A stretch of DNA of 31,290 bases from the NCBI GenBank assembly GCA_023515795.1, contig JALGPX010000122.1, positions 1 through 31,290 of the forward strand, given 5' to 3'. Position numbers and translations under genes: made by a program. How positions within the stretch are numbered: position 1 is the stretch's first letter; every line of letters begins with the position of its first letter. The notes under the pieces are model-generated. The model saw only the letters and a list, made by a program, of their open reading frames with translations, searched no databases and had not been told where the DNA came from. Source of the stretch: Amoeboaphelidium occidentale (taxonomy: Eukaryota; Aphelidiomycota; Aphelidea). Shown here in pieces: positions 1 through 9,858 of this stretch.

Positions 1-441
1 GTTTCAATTAACTCTGACCCCACCAAAGACCATTCCGTCTGAATAAAATCCTTAAATTAATGTCGAGCCTCGGTAGAACCATTCATTTTGTCTTTCTCTT
101 GTCGTGATGGTTCCCTTGACTGTTTCAGATCCATTCTCCTTGATAACTCTTCATTTGCTAGAGCATAATGCACATGTGAATGATTAAGCATGGTCTTCAC
201 GGTAAAGCTATTAGACGATAAAAGCTTCATAGTGGAAGCCTGATATTTCGAACCGAATATACGTTCTCGCGATTGCCTCTTATAACACGGTTTGCTGGAA
301 ATTAGGCAAATACCATTAATTGTGATGGTATGTGGCAATAGAAGCTTCTTGATCAACCGTAACTTTTGGAACGATTTTATCCAAAGTGCCAAATAAGCCA
401 GCGCTGAAGTGCCGAATACCTAAACTCTTTTGCTTGACACA
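1..441. other. Left-edge region without a recognised gene
   Basis: The 441 bases before the farnesyltransferase start contain one open frame on the minus strand (stop at 57, open to about 430). It has no ATG near its 5' end; the first in-frame ATG is internal, giving only about 58 residues. The predicted peptide is basic, with a hydrophobic N-terminal stretch and a polar, charged C-terminus. It could be the last exon of a minus-strand gene or chance. No family was recognised, and no tRNA or repeat was seen. Confidence 0.25.
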
Positions 442-1227
442 ATGCAACAACCAATCGCCCAGATCGCATACTCAAAAGAATACACTGAGCTTTTGGACAA
501 ATTCAAGGAAATTATGACAGCCACCGAGGAACCTTCAAATACTTTAGAAATAACTAAAAATCTCTTAAATCTGAACCCTGCGCATTACACAGTGTGGCAT
601 TATCGCCAGCGTTTCCTGACCAACAAAAAGAGCCAAGAGCTTTTAATGAAAGAGCTGGAATTCCTGAATGAGTTTACGCTGGATAATCAAAAGAATTATC
701 AAGTATGGAGACACAGACAATTTCTTATTTCCCAAATTACTGATGGAACCTCTGATAAGCAGACAATTTTGCAGCAGGAGGAACAATTTTTACGGGAAGT
801 ATTCGATGATGAACCCAAAAACTACCACGCGTGGACTTACCGACAGTGGCTGGTGCGCGAGTTTAATTCCTGCGAAAGAGAAATCGAATTCATTTCCAGA
901 ATGCTTTCTGCAGACGTTATGAATAATTCTGTCTGGAATCACAGATTTGTTGTTTACGGAAAGCTTGATAGATTATACACGACCAGCGAGAAGGATTTTG
1001 TTATGGAAAGTATAAGATCATGTCCCTCAAACGAATCTGCATGGAATTATCTCAGGGCGATATCACCTAAGGAAGGGCTTAGTGAAGATTTGAAACAATT
1101 CTGTGAAGAGTTTAAAGGAAACCGTTTTGCGCTGGAATGGCTGTTTGAAGCAACGCATAGCGAAGATATCAGACAAGAACTTATTAAAGCCGATCCTGTT
1201 CGTAAAAAGTATTGGGAATCGTTGTAG
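442..1227 (+). CDS. FNTA: Protein farnesyltransferase / geranylgeranyltransferase-I alpha subunit
   Basis: This is the alpha subunit shared by farnesyltransferase and geranylgeranyltransferase I, which pairs with a beta subunit to prenylate CaaX proteins such as Ras and Rho in the cytosol. It is a single exon of 261 aa. The PPTA repeats are clear: NPAHYTVWHYRQ, NQKNYQVWRHRQ, EPKNYHAWTYRQW, then NNSVWNHR and NESAWNY, each with the family's W-x-(Y/H)-R core. The C-terminal end (DPVRKKYWESL) also fits the family. An in-frame stop at 421-423 makes the ATG at 442 the first possible start. This start lies about 20-25 residues further in than the yeast and human proteins, so the N-terminus is short, or a small upstream exon was missed (a possible acceptor ends at 462). 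VPS16 follows on the same strand after 100 bases. Confidence 0.92.
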   Translation: MQQPIAQIAYSKEYTELLDKFKEIMTATEEPSNTLEITKNLLNLNPAHYTVWHYRQRFLTNKKSQELLMKELEFLNEFTLDNQKNYQVWRHRQFLISQITDGTSDKQTILQQEEQFLREVFDDEPKNYHAWTYRQWLVREFNSCEREIEFISRMLSADVMNNSVWNHRFVVYGKLDRLYTTSEKDFVMESIRSCPSNESAWNYLRAISPKEGLSEDLKQFCEEFKGNRFALEWLFEATHSEDIRQELIKADPVRKKYWESL

Positions 1228-1327
1228 GTCTGGAACATTGCGCCGTAAGCCTTCTTTTCTAATTTGATCGCAGATGGAATGGAGCAAAATAAATAATCGT
1301 TTCTACAAGTAACTTCCTTCCCTTCCG

Positions 1328-3757
1328 ATGCAATTCTTATCATTCCGAAATAGCAAAATTGAACTGTACAGTTTTCAGTTTCCTCTGAATAAGAAGTCAA
1401 AGTTCTTAATCAAAAAGCAGGGCAACGGTGGCGTATTTGCAGCAAAGGAGGAAAAGGATGGGATTCTTCAAAGTTCACTATTTATCTTTACGCCCTCTAT
1501 GGCCCTCATAAATGAATTGAAATTGGACTCTGGAGCATTGAGTTTCGACTTTATTAATGAGTATCTTTTGATTGTGCACAAGAGCGGTAAGTTGAAGTTC
1601 TATCAGGTGGAGAGCGGCGAGCTAAAAAAGACTCATTCATTGGAAAATGAAATTGTCGACTGTAAATTCTTAACTGAAGAGGGCGTTGTTGTGCTGCTTA
1701 CTGTGGATTTTGAGTTCTTGATTGTGAATGTGACTGCTGAACTGCGCGAAATCACCGTTAGTTCGTTCTTGCTGTCAGAAGTCACGTTGTCTCAAATACC
1801 GTCTCATTGGCTTCTGATTCCGAACTTTAAATCGTTTCCGTCAATATTTGTGTCTTCGTTATCGTCTGGCGTGGTTTTGGTGAATCCTAATGATGCTACA
1901 ATTAATGAATTCTTGCAAGATTACGGAAAAATTGTTCACTTTTCCCTTTCTCACAATTCAAAGTATTTGGCTTTTTATACGGAAGAAGGAAAGTTCTTTG
2001 TTACTTCTGTGAAAAGTCAGTTCAAAGAGATTCTGTTGGATTTCCCTTCGCCTCTTTCTAATGAGCTGAAAGATATGCGATGGTGTGGTTCTGATTGTGT
2101 CTGTTTATATTTTGATCAGCTTTTACTTGTTATTGGACCATTTGGTGGATGGATAAAGTTTAATTACGATGAATTGTACATGTTTACTGAATGCGATGGC
2201 TTGTCACTCGTGACCTTTTCAAAACATGAGTTTCTTTATTGTGTCACCGAGGCTACGGAAAAGGTATTTTCTGTTGGTTCTTTTGATAACGGCGCATTAT
2301 TATACGACGCTTACTCTCAGTATACAAAGAAAGATTCAACTTGTAACAACATTCTGAAAAACTTGAGCGATAAAGGATTATTAGACGGAGTAAATTGTTG
2401 CCTCGATGCCGCTTTGTATGAGTATGATATTTACAAGCAGAAGACGCTGATAAAGGCAGCATGGTTCGGTTCGTCTTTTATGGCTGAGAATGTTTCAGAT
2501 AAGATTGTGAGCGTTTGTTCAACTCTTCGTGTGTTGAATTGTTTGAGAGAGTACAAAATGCCTTTGAGTTACTTGCAGTTTAGACGACTGGGAAACAGAG
2601 GAATTATCAACCGGTTGATTAACAAGAGGCTCTTTCTTCTGGCTCTAAAAATTGCTGAATGGCTGAACGTCAGCTACAATAGTATTTTAGTTGAATGGTG
2701 TTTGTTGAAGATGAAGAAAGGCATTCTGACAGACGAGCAGCTGGCATTAGAAATTCATGACAAGTTGAGCAAATGGAAGAATGTTTCGTTTGCCGAAGTT
2801 GCGAAAGTCGCATTTGCGAACGGGAGAAGTCAATTATGTGGTTTATTGCTGGAATATGAACCGAAAGTTGTTGAACAGGTTCCGCTTTTGCTTTCTATGG
2901 AAGAATATGAACTTGCGCTTGTCAAGAGTATTCAAAGTGGTGATACAGATTTAGTTTACGTTGTCTTGCTACATCTCAAAAGAAAATTGCCATTGGCTGA
3001 TTTCTTCAAACTGGTATCGACACATCCTGCTGCATCCAGGTTATTAGAGGTTTATCTTAAGGCGCGTGACGAAGACATGTTGAAAGAGTTTTACTATCAA
3101 GATGATAAAAGATATGAATCAGCAACTTTCCTATTCAGGGAAGGCCTTCAAGAGCTTGATGTTAATGAGAAAAAGATTAAGGTTAAAAGTGCTTACAAGC
3201 AAATTAAGGATCAAAAGGAACACTCGTTTGCTTCACGGATGATGGATCAAGCTGGGCACTTGATTACAATGCAGGAGAAGCTCGAACAAGAGCTCAGTAT
3301 TCCGGATCTAATTGGGAAAGACGTTGCTTACACGCTGTTTCAGTTATATATTCATCCTTCAGGTGACAGCCACGCATCAAAACTTATCAGAGATTTCAAG
3401 GTCAATGAGAAACTGGTTTGGAACGTTAAGGTCGATGCCTTTGTGCATTTGCGGGACTTGGAAGCTCTAGACAAGTTGAGTCGATCCAAAAAATCACCAG
3501 TTGGTTACGCAGTCTTTGCTGATGCTTGTTTAAAATTGGAGAATAACATCGAGGCCAAGAAGTACATCAGTAAGATTGTTGATCCTGCAACCAAAGTAAA
3601 GTATTTCATTAAGATCGGTGCTTTCCGTGAAGCCATAGATATTGCTGTCTTTAATCGGAACTTAGAACAGCTTCTTGCAATTAAGAATGCATCCAAAAGC
3701 AGCACATTGAAGCAAGAAATCGACGGGATCATTCAGCGGCTAAGCAAAAGAGAATAG
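1328..3757 (+). CDS. VPS16: VPS16, core subunit of HOPS and CORVET tethering complexes
   Basis: VPS16 is a class C Vps core subunit needed for fusion of late endosomes, lysosomes/vacuoles and autophagosomes; it binds VPS33. The product is 809 aa in one exon, matching the usual length (human 839, yeast 798). The N-terminal half (about 1-330) is the beta-propeller-like Vps16_N region. The hallmark block follows (YDIYKQKTLIKAAWFGSSF, then LRVLNCLREYKMPLSYLQF, around 360-420). The C-terminal Vps16_C helical solenoid carries the conserved stretch DFKVNEKLVWNVKVDAF...LSRSKKSPVGYAVFADACL...EAKKYISKI near 690-760. The ATG at 1328 gives a slightly short N-terminus, but no better start is visible. The gene faces the CEP83-like gene tail to tail, 309 bases away. 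Confidence 0.95.
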   Translation: MQFLSFRNSKIELYSFQFPLNKKSKFLIKKQGNGGVFAAKEEKDGILQSSLFIFTPSMALINELKLDSGALSFDFINEYLLIVHKSGKLKFYQVESGELKKTHSLENEIVDCKFLTEEGVVVLLTVDFEFLIVNVTAELREITVSSFLLSEVTLSQIPSHWLLIPNFKSFPSIFVSSLSSGVVLVNPNDATINEFLQDYGKIVHFSLSHNSKYLAFYTEEGKFFVTSVKSQFKEILLDFPSPLSNELKDMRWCGSDCVCLYFDQLLLVIGPFGGWIKFNYDELYMFTECDGLSLVTFSKHEFLYCVTEATEKVFSVGSFDNGALLYDAYSQYTKKDSTCNNILKNLSDKGLLDGVNCCLDAALYEYDIYKQKTLIKAAWFGSSFMAENVSDKIVSVCSTLRVLNCLREYKMPLSYLQFRRLGNRGIINRLINKRLFLLALKIAEWLNVSYNSILVEWCLLKMKKGILTDEQLALEIHDKLSKWKNVSFAEVAKVAFANGRSQLCGLLLEYEPKVVEQVPLLLSMEEYELALVKSIQSGDTDLVYVVLLHLKRKLPLADFFKLVSTHPAASRLLEVYLKARDEDMLKEFYYQDDKRYESATFLFREGLQELDVNEKKIKVKSAYKQIKDQKEHSFASRMMDQAGHLITMQEKLEQELSIPDLIGKDVAYTLFQLYIHPSGDSHASKLIRDFKVNEKLVWNVKVDAFVHLRDLEALDKLSRSKKSPVGYAVFADACLKLENNIEAKKYISKIVDPATKVKYFIKIGAFREAIDIAVFNRNLEQLLAIKNASKSSTLKQEIDGIIQRLSKRE

Positions 3758-4066
3758 ATCTGATTTCAGTGGTTTATCGTAATCTATTGAAGCAATGAAA
3801 CTGAAAGGTTGTGAGAAAGATTTTGATGCCACGGTTGATTGAGACAAAGTGAAACGTTCAAACAATGCAGTCAAAATCTTTCCTTCAACAAGAATCAAAA
3901 ACAATCAAGTCAGGTTATAACATTAAATCCTGATGAACAGAGTTCATGCTCATAATTAAACGTCACTAACCACGACGAGCTGACTAGATATGCGAGAAGA
4001 ATCCCCTGGTCTCGGAATGAATCGAAATCTGGTAAAGATTCTATTGCATTGAAGATAAGCCGCGGA
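3758..4066. other. Convergent intergenic region, no gene seen
   Basis: These 309 bases lie between the stops of VPS16 (+) and the CEP83-like gene (-), so they must hold both 3' ends. There is no convincing open frame, tRNA or repeat. A CTGATGA near 3932 and a CTGA near 3979 resemble snoRNA C and D boxes, but the flanks do not pair into a terminal stem, so no RNA gene is called. Confidence 0.5.
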
Positions 4067-6050
4067 TTACACTTTAAAGACTCCCTCTTGCTTGAGCAAA
4101 TTGACTATCTGTTGCTGCTTTGAGTATTCTTCTTTTAGTCTCAACTTAACGGCGTCGCTTTGTTGATTCAGTTCTCGCCTCAAATCGTCTTTCTCTGATT
4201 CAGATTGTTGCAGTTGCTCATATAGAGAATCGTATGCACTCTTGAGCTGCTCTAGTTTCTTCTTGTAGCATTCTTTGAGTTTCTTTGCGGTGACTTGATT
4301 CTGTTTCAGCTTTTCTGTAAACTCAGTCGTGTTTTCCTTGAAGAGCTTCTTCTCTTTAGCCAAAGCCGCTTCATAATCCTTATTCATAGATTGCATCTCT
4401 TGTACTTTTTGAAGTAGTTGTTGAGTTTCGTTCATGTGTTTCTCTCGCTCTGCAACAAAGTTTCTCCTCAAAGACTCATTTTCCTCTTCAATCACAATAA
4501 GTTTACGTTTAACATCATTCATGTGCCGTTCTCTTTCATTTTGCTTCATCTTCATTTCATTTTCTCTGGTGGAATATTCTTCGAGTTTTTCTCTAAGTTC
4601 TTTCACCTCTTTTGTTAAAGAATGCAGTTCGGCGTCTGTCTTATCAGCGTCAGCAGAATATCTTTCTAACTGTGTATTTGAACGATTCAGGCTCGCTTGA
4701 ATATTCTGCTTATCTTCAATAAGAGACGCCCTCTCTTTTTGCCATTCTTGTTTCAAACGTTCTGTTTCATTTTCCCTCTCACTAACAACTTGATGAAGGC
4801 GTGTAATCGACGCCTCAAGTTCTCTTTGCTTTTGAAGCAAATGTTCTTCCGAAGCTTTTAGTCTTCTTGAAAATTCTGAATCCTTTTGTTTTAGAGTTTC
4901 ATCAAACGTGAAGATTTCTGAATCTCTTTGTGCCAATTTGTGTTGGAGCTCTACAATTTTCAGCTCCAAGTTCTCTCTAGTTTTGGTCCAAACTGTTCTC
5001 TCCTTTTCAAACGCGAATCCCTGTTCTGATCTTTCGACTTCGTGCAAATGAAGCATTTCACTTTGCCTACTTTGAAAGTCAGAAAGTTTCGCCTTCATCG
5101 CAGCGTTCTCTTGATGTAACTCATCGTGTCTCTTCTTTTCATTCCTGAGAGTTTCATGTAAATCTGTCATTGATTTCTTGATACTATCCTTTTCAGCCAA
5201 AGATGTATCATGCGCGATTTTAAGGTTTCCAATCTGCTTCTTTAATCCTTCGATCTCAGCGCTTTTCGTTTGAAGTAATTCAGCATTGGTTTTTTGATTA
5301 TCAACGATCTCGCTGGTTAAGCTTTTGTTCTTGAGCTCTAATTCGCCGTTCTCACGCTGAAGTTCAGTGATTCTTGCCGATAAAGCGCTTTGGAGTTCTA
5401 ACAAATGTAAGACGCTTTTGAACACAAATTACCGAGAGCTTCATTCTTTTCTTTGATTTTCAGCTGTGAAAGCGCCTTCTCTTCCTCATGAGAAGAATGT
5501 AAATCCTCAATGAAAGTCTGATACGTCTTCTCCTTATTATCCAACGACGCCTTGAACTCTTCATGATCTCTCTGGACCTTGTTGAATAGATTCCTCCAAT
5601 TGGCACATTCTTCCGTCAAAGTGTCCCATTTTATCTGATATTCATCCCGGTATTCCACAAAGCATTGCAATCTGATCTGATCATAGTCGACTGGTAGCGG
5701 AAGATTCTGTCTCATCTCATCGAACTCTGCAGCCTTATCATTCAATAATTGTCTCCACTCAGATACAACATTATTATGATGTTCTTCCATATTACGCTTC
5801 CAGGATTAAGATCAGATTCTTTCGACACAATTACCTTATCCTCTTCCATGAGTTTCAGCTTTTTTGCAACGCTATCATAATTGTCTTGAAGAACTTCATA
5901 AGTATCTTTCAACTTGTCAAAGTTCAGTCTCAACTGTGTATTATCTTCTTTGATTTTGGTTAGTAAGACGTTGTCATACTGATTTGGTTCCTGCATTGAC
6001 ATTCCTGTTTCGAGCGAGATGTTTGATATCCAACACAAAAAGGATTGCAT
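4067..6050 (-). CDS. CEP83: CEP83-like centriolar distal-appendage coiled-coil protein
   Basis: Three exons joined as complement(4067..5397, 5433..5796, 5835..6050) encode 636 aa. The introns are 35 nt (5398-5432) and 38 nt (5797-5834), both GTAATT...AG, and joining them gives one uninterrupted coiled coil. Most of residues 190-636 is long heptad-rich helix (E/K/Q/L rich). The best family clue is residues about 85-160 (a WRQLLND block, LPLPVDYDQIRLQ, then YQIKWDTL, CANWRNLFNKVQRDHEEFK). This resembles the conserved region of CEP83/CCDC41, the protein that roots distal appendages on the mother centriole and lets basal bodies dock to the membrane. Coiled coils are easily misassigned, so the name is tentative. 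The start at 6050 is the first ATG after a stop; 6002 is an alternative. The gene lies 71 bases downstream of the transportin-3 stop. Confidence 0.58.
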
Positions 6051-6121
6051 ATCTCCTAGTATCAATTACATTGCGATTTTTTAACTGCCGTCTTTTATTG
6101 AACAATATAAGTCTGTTCAAT

Positions 6122-9027
6122 TTAGAATAGAGTACGAGCCTGGCCTCTTCCATTAGCCCTTGGTCTTCGAAGAAAGCACGCTACTAATGATGAAAACGCA
6201 TATCGTAAAGCGTCTGGTTTTTTCGTGCTAAGAGCTCTAAAATATTAGAAGACGCAATTCAGTAAAACTTACTCTCCCAATCCTCCTAAAAATGTAGTCT
6301 TGGTACTATCTGAAAGAATTCCTTGTCCATGTTTCGCTTGCATTTCGTTCAATACTGCTTCCGTCCATTGAAGAATATATTGAGGTGGGACAAAATCAGT
6401 TAAATAAATTAGAACCGATTTAAACTCATGATTAGCAGTTGATGAAGAGGGGACTCCATGGTCAGTTGTTCCGGTGACACCCCGAAGAAATAGAGATACA
6501 AATGATGGACCGGTTTGGTTCATGACCGTGGAGACGGTATCTCTATAAGGTCCAGCAAGCTTGAGATCCAGTAAATTTCTCAAGGCATGAACGGAAACTT
6601 CTTGAGATTCAGCTTGAGCGGAAGTCATGCCGCAATGAAGTGTATGTAAGAACGGTAATAGGAACTTGTTATTGTAGATTAAATCTGGTCTTACTCTGGA
6701 AGTGGAGAAACAGAATGATGTAAAATCCTCCAGTAGTTCTGGTTCATCCATACATTTTTCTATAGTATCAAGTAATGGGAAAGCCATCTCCACCAAAGAA
6801 TTGAAGTACTCAGCAAAAGATGCCCTAAAACCTTCATCAGGCATTTCTCCATATCTTTTTGCAATATAAGATGCGGCCCAAAGATAAGACGATGTCTTGG
6901 TGTCACGGAACCCAAGCAATGTAATTCTCATCGTTGCAGGAATTAGTGTATAAAGACTTAAACCGTATGAAAGAATGCAATTCTTCAGTAGGCGACAATA
7001 AGCTGCCACAATTCTACCCGATTTCCCGTATGGTGAACTCAAGATTTGTTCAAAGTACGGCCAGATCTCTTCAAGCACTGGCATGCATATATTTGGCTGA
7101 TTTTCTGATTGCTTCAAGTCTGCATATTTCAAGAAAACAGCAAGTCTAGAAATCCCTTCGTTTATAAGCTTTTCAGTTTGGTCGTTTTGAGCTGATGTTA
7201 ATAGAACAACTAGTTTTTGAACAGAAGGCACAACAAACGACCGAAAGCTTTCAACAAATTTTTCCAACGGCAGACTAGAAACAATATAGGCCATTGCCTC
7301 AGTTAGCTCAGTCATATCGTAAGGAGGAAGTCTTTCAGCAGCAGAAAAATAAAAAGGCTGCAAATCTTTCAAGAAATCAACCATCAAAGGACCGCAGGAT
7401 TCACAGATATACTTAAGAGCAAGAGCAGAAGCAGCGCAAACTTCTTCATCTTGAAATCCAGCACTGATAAATTGCAGCTGCACTGGTATAAAACTTGGAT
7501 GATTTTTTGTCCAGTCAGAATATCTACCAAGCACCAGAACAATGGTGTATAAAACCTTGGAATACTTTGGCAACTGGGGCAAAATGTTCATAATGTGAGG
7601 AAGGACTTGGTTTTCTTCATTTGATACTTCACTCCCAAGAGCTCGCACGCAGAACAAAGCACTCTCAACATCTTGCCATTTCGAGTTAGCATGTGCATCT
7701 TTCAAAACAATAAAAGGCAAAGCCAATGCCTCTGTTTCGCCTATAACCATGCAAGAATCTTTCAAGACATCACCAATAACATGCCTAAACGATCGAAAAT
7801 CATCTTTTTGTGCTGCAGTCAATTCATTTAAATCATCAGGGTATGTTAAATGCTTCATCATAGTAGACATTAAGCGTTTAAAACAAGGCAAGTATTGCCC
7901 GATTAACTGTTTTCTTTCAGATTCAACTTTCCATTCAACAATTTGTATTGTTAAATTTCTCCAGAATGAGAAAGTCATTGGAACCAAGTCTAGATCGTTT
8001 AAATTACAACACAATAGAACGCCCTCAACAATACTTCCAAAGCTCTGCAAGTCTTGAAATAGCCTCTCACAGTACGCTTCTGCTGCATGAGTGAAAATCC
8101 TGCACAAATTCTTCTCAATGTCAATAACAGACCCATCCTCCACCAAAGCATTAAATCGAGACACCAAATTCTGAAATTCGCTGACAAAGACTCTACAAAT
8201 TAAAGCATCATCTTCGTCTGCCTCCTCATCTAAAGAACTTGGCACTGTTCTTAGAACTTCGCAAATCAAGTCAGTCGCGACTTCATTTGTATCCGGATTA
8301 ATAAAGCACTTAAACAGCAGTGACACTAATGACGTACGCGCAAAAGCAGCTTTAGGTAGACAATTCGTTGAGAACCATGATAGTATGACCTTTAGCATAT
8401 CTTCGCTCACTGCGCCACCAGAAATCTTGTCCATAATAACCTTGAGCACAAACTCAGCCTTAAAGTTCAGAACTGACTTCTTCCTTTCCAAATAAACAGA
8501 ATAATTGTCGTTTGGAACGGAAATGTGATGATCTTCCGGTAATACTTCCAACCAAATGAAAAGCGCAGTTTCAGACTGCTTAGAGAGCAATTGATAAACT
8601 TCCTCAAACGGATTCTCCCATTCGTACATCTGCAAGACCAATGCGCTTAAGGCCAGACAAAGTTGCGTCAGAATATTCTTTGGGCCCTGCATGTAACGCT
8701 GCAGAATCAAGCTAAGTAAAGAATCCTTCAACGAAGCACGCGCCCCACCATCCAATTCGTGCAAATCTTCAGAAACTTTCCTCTTCAGCGTCTGGGAAGC
8801 GAATAAAGCAGGTTCGTGAGACGCATTCGGTGAACTTAAGATACGATCAGCAACCATCCACGCTTCCTTCTAAAGCAAATTTAAAAACGGAAACCTCAAG
8901 AAATCCTTACGGTCTTTTGGAAACTCTGCAGCCATTCACTGGCCTCTTTCTTTTGTGAAGGATCGTTAACGAAATATAAAACGTTTAAAGCATTCATAAC
9001 ATTTTGAAGGGAATTGTCGATGCTCAT
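6122..9027 (-). CDS. TNPO3: Transportin-3 / Mtr10-type importin-beta
   Basis: This nuclear import receptor of the importin-beta superfamily carries SR-type splicing factors and other RNA-binding proteins into the nucleus under RanGTP control. Three exons, complement(6122..6236, 6273..8869, 8911..9027), give 942 aa (human 923, yeast Mtr10 972). Exon 1 supplies the start MSIDNSLQNVMNALN...EWLQSFQKT and splices through a 41-nt intron onto KEAWMVADRILSS, the importin-beta N-terminal signature. The middle contains NLCRIFTHAAEAYCERL and FSFWRNL, close to the TNPO3 pattern. The main frame ends at a false stop after GLGE. A GTAAGT donor and a 36-nt intron (6237-6272) lead to a last exon encoding 38 more residues that match the family's C-terminal helix. 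HEAT repeats fill the protein. Confidence 0.92.
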
Positions 9028-9068
9028 TTTCGGAGGTGCAAGTCAATCTGAGGAAATATTGAATCTAT

Positions 9069-9839
9069 TCACAAATCAGTAGAGAACTCAGCACCGTAGT
9101 CTTCAATTGTGAAATAAAGAGGTTCATCATTAAACGATACACTGTAAGAATCGAAAAGTACTCTAAGAAATCGCGTATGGGAGTTCCGTCGACGTGTTAG
9201 AAGTATTCTTGTATTAACACCAAGAGTCCAGTTAATTCCCAAAGAGGGTTGCGCTTCTGAGTCGTCTGGGGCTTGTGCCATTTGATTAGAACATATTATG
9301 GGAATTTTATGATCGAAACTGTACTGTTTCAGCATGATCATGATTCTGTTCAGTTCCGTATCATCCAATTTCTCTTCACGAAAGCACGCAGCAATTGAGT
9401 CAATAATGATCATTTGAACTTTGTTGTATTTAAGGAAATCTTTTAAAGAGACAAGTATACCATTAAACTTTTCATATTCAAAAGCCTCGGCCAGAATCAG
9501 ATTCTGTTTCAAGTCCACATCGCCGTATCTCGCTGCGGTAATTTGTTCAAATCGCTTCAATGGAAACTTCTCCTGTGTCGATATAAAAATAATTTCTAAT
9601 TATTTAAAGTATCTTTCTGAATTAAATTTACTCTGGTCTGTGTTAATTGAATTATAAAGTGATGTTGCTGCTATTTGCAAGCACAGACTGGATTTACCAA
9701 CGGAACTCTCGCCTGCGATATCCGTTATTCCCATTTTACAGATACCTCCGCCCAAATATTTATCGAGTGTTTCATCGCCTGTTTCGATAAAGCCTTCGTC
9801 TTCCAGTGCGCTTAGCAAAGTTCCAACTGAAACCGTCAT
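9069..9839 (-). CDS. XRCC3: RAD51 paralogue, XRCC3-like recombinase
   Basis: This RecA-fold ATPase of homologous recombination would help RAD51 filaments form or stabilise. Two exons, complement(9069..9595, 9632..9839), with a 36-nt intron, give 244 aa. The Walker A motif is GESSVGKS (43-50), followed by LCLQIA; across the splice comes IIFISTQEKFPLKRF, the (V/I)YISTE block of XRCC3. Walker B is MIIID (131-135), and PSLGINWTLGVNTRILLTRRR matches the XRCC3 PALGITW...RLL segment. The helix-hairpin-helix N-terminal domain of RAD51-type proteins is absent (XRCC3 is usually about 346 aa). A further in-frame ATG at 9890 lies inside the kinesin 3' end; 9839, 19 bases past the kinesin stop, is the more likely start. 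RAD57 is the yeast counterpart. Confidence 0.82.
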
Positions 9840-9858
9840 ATTTATTAGAAAACAGAAC

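Noticed and set aside
3925..3985. CTGATGA and CTGA boxes suggesting a C/D snoRNA or hammerhead core
   Set aside because: The C box lacks the purine, the flanks do not form a terminal stem, and the nearest GAAA for a hammerhead is about 90 bases away.
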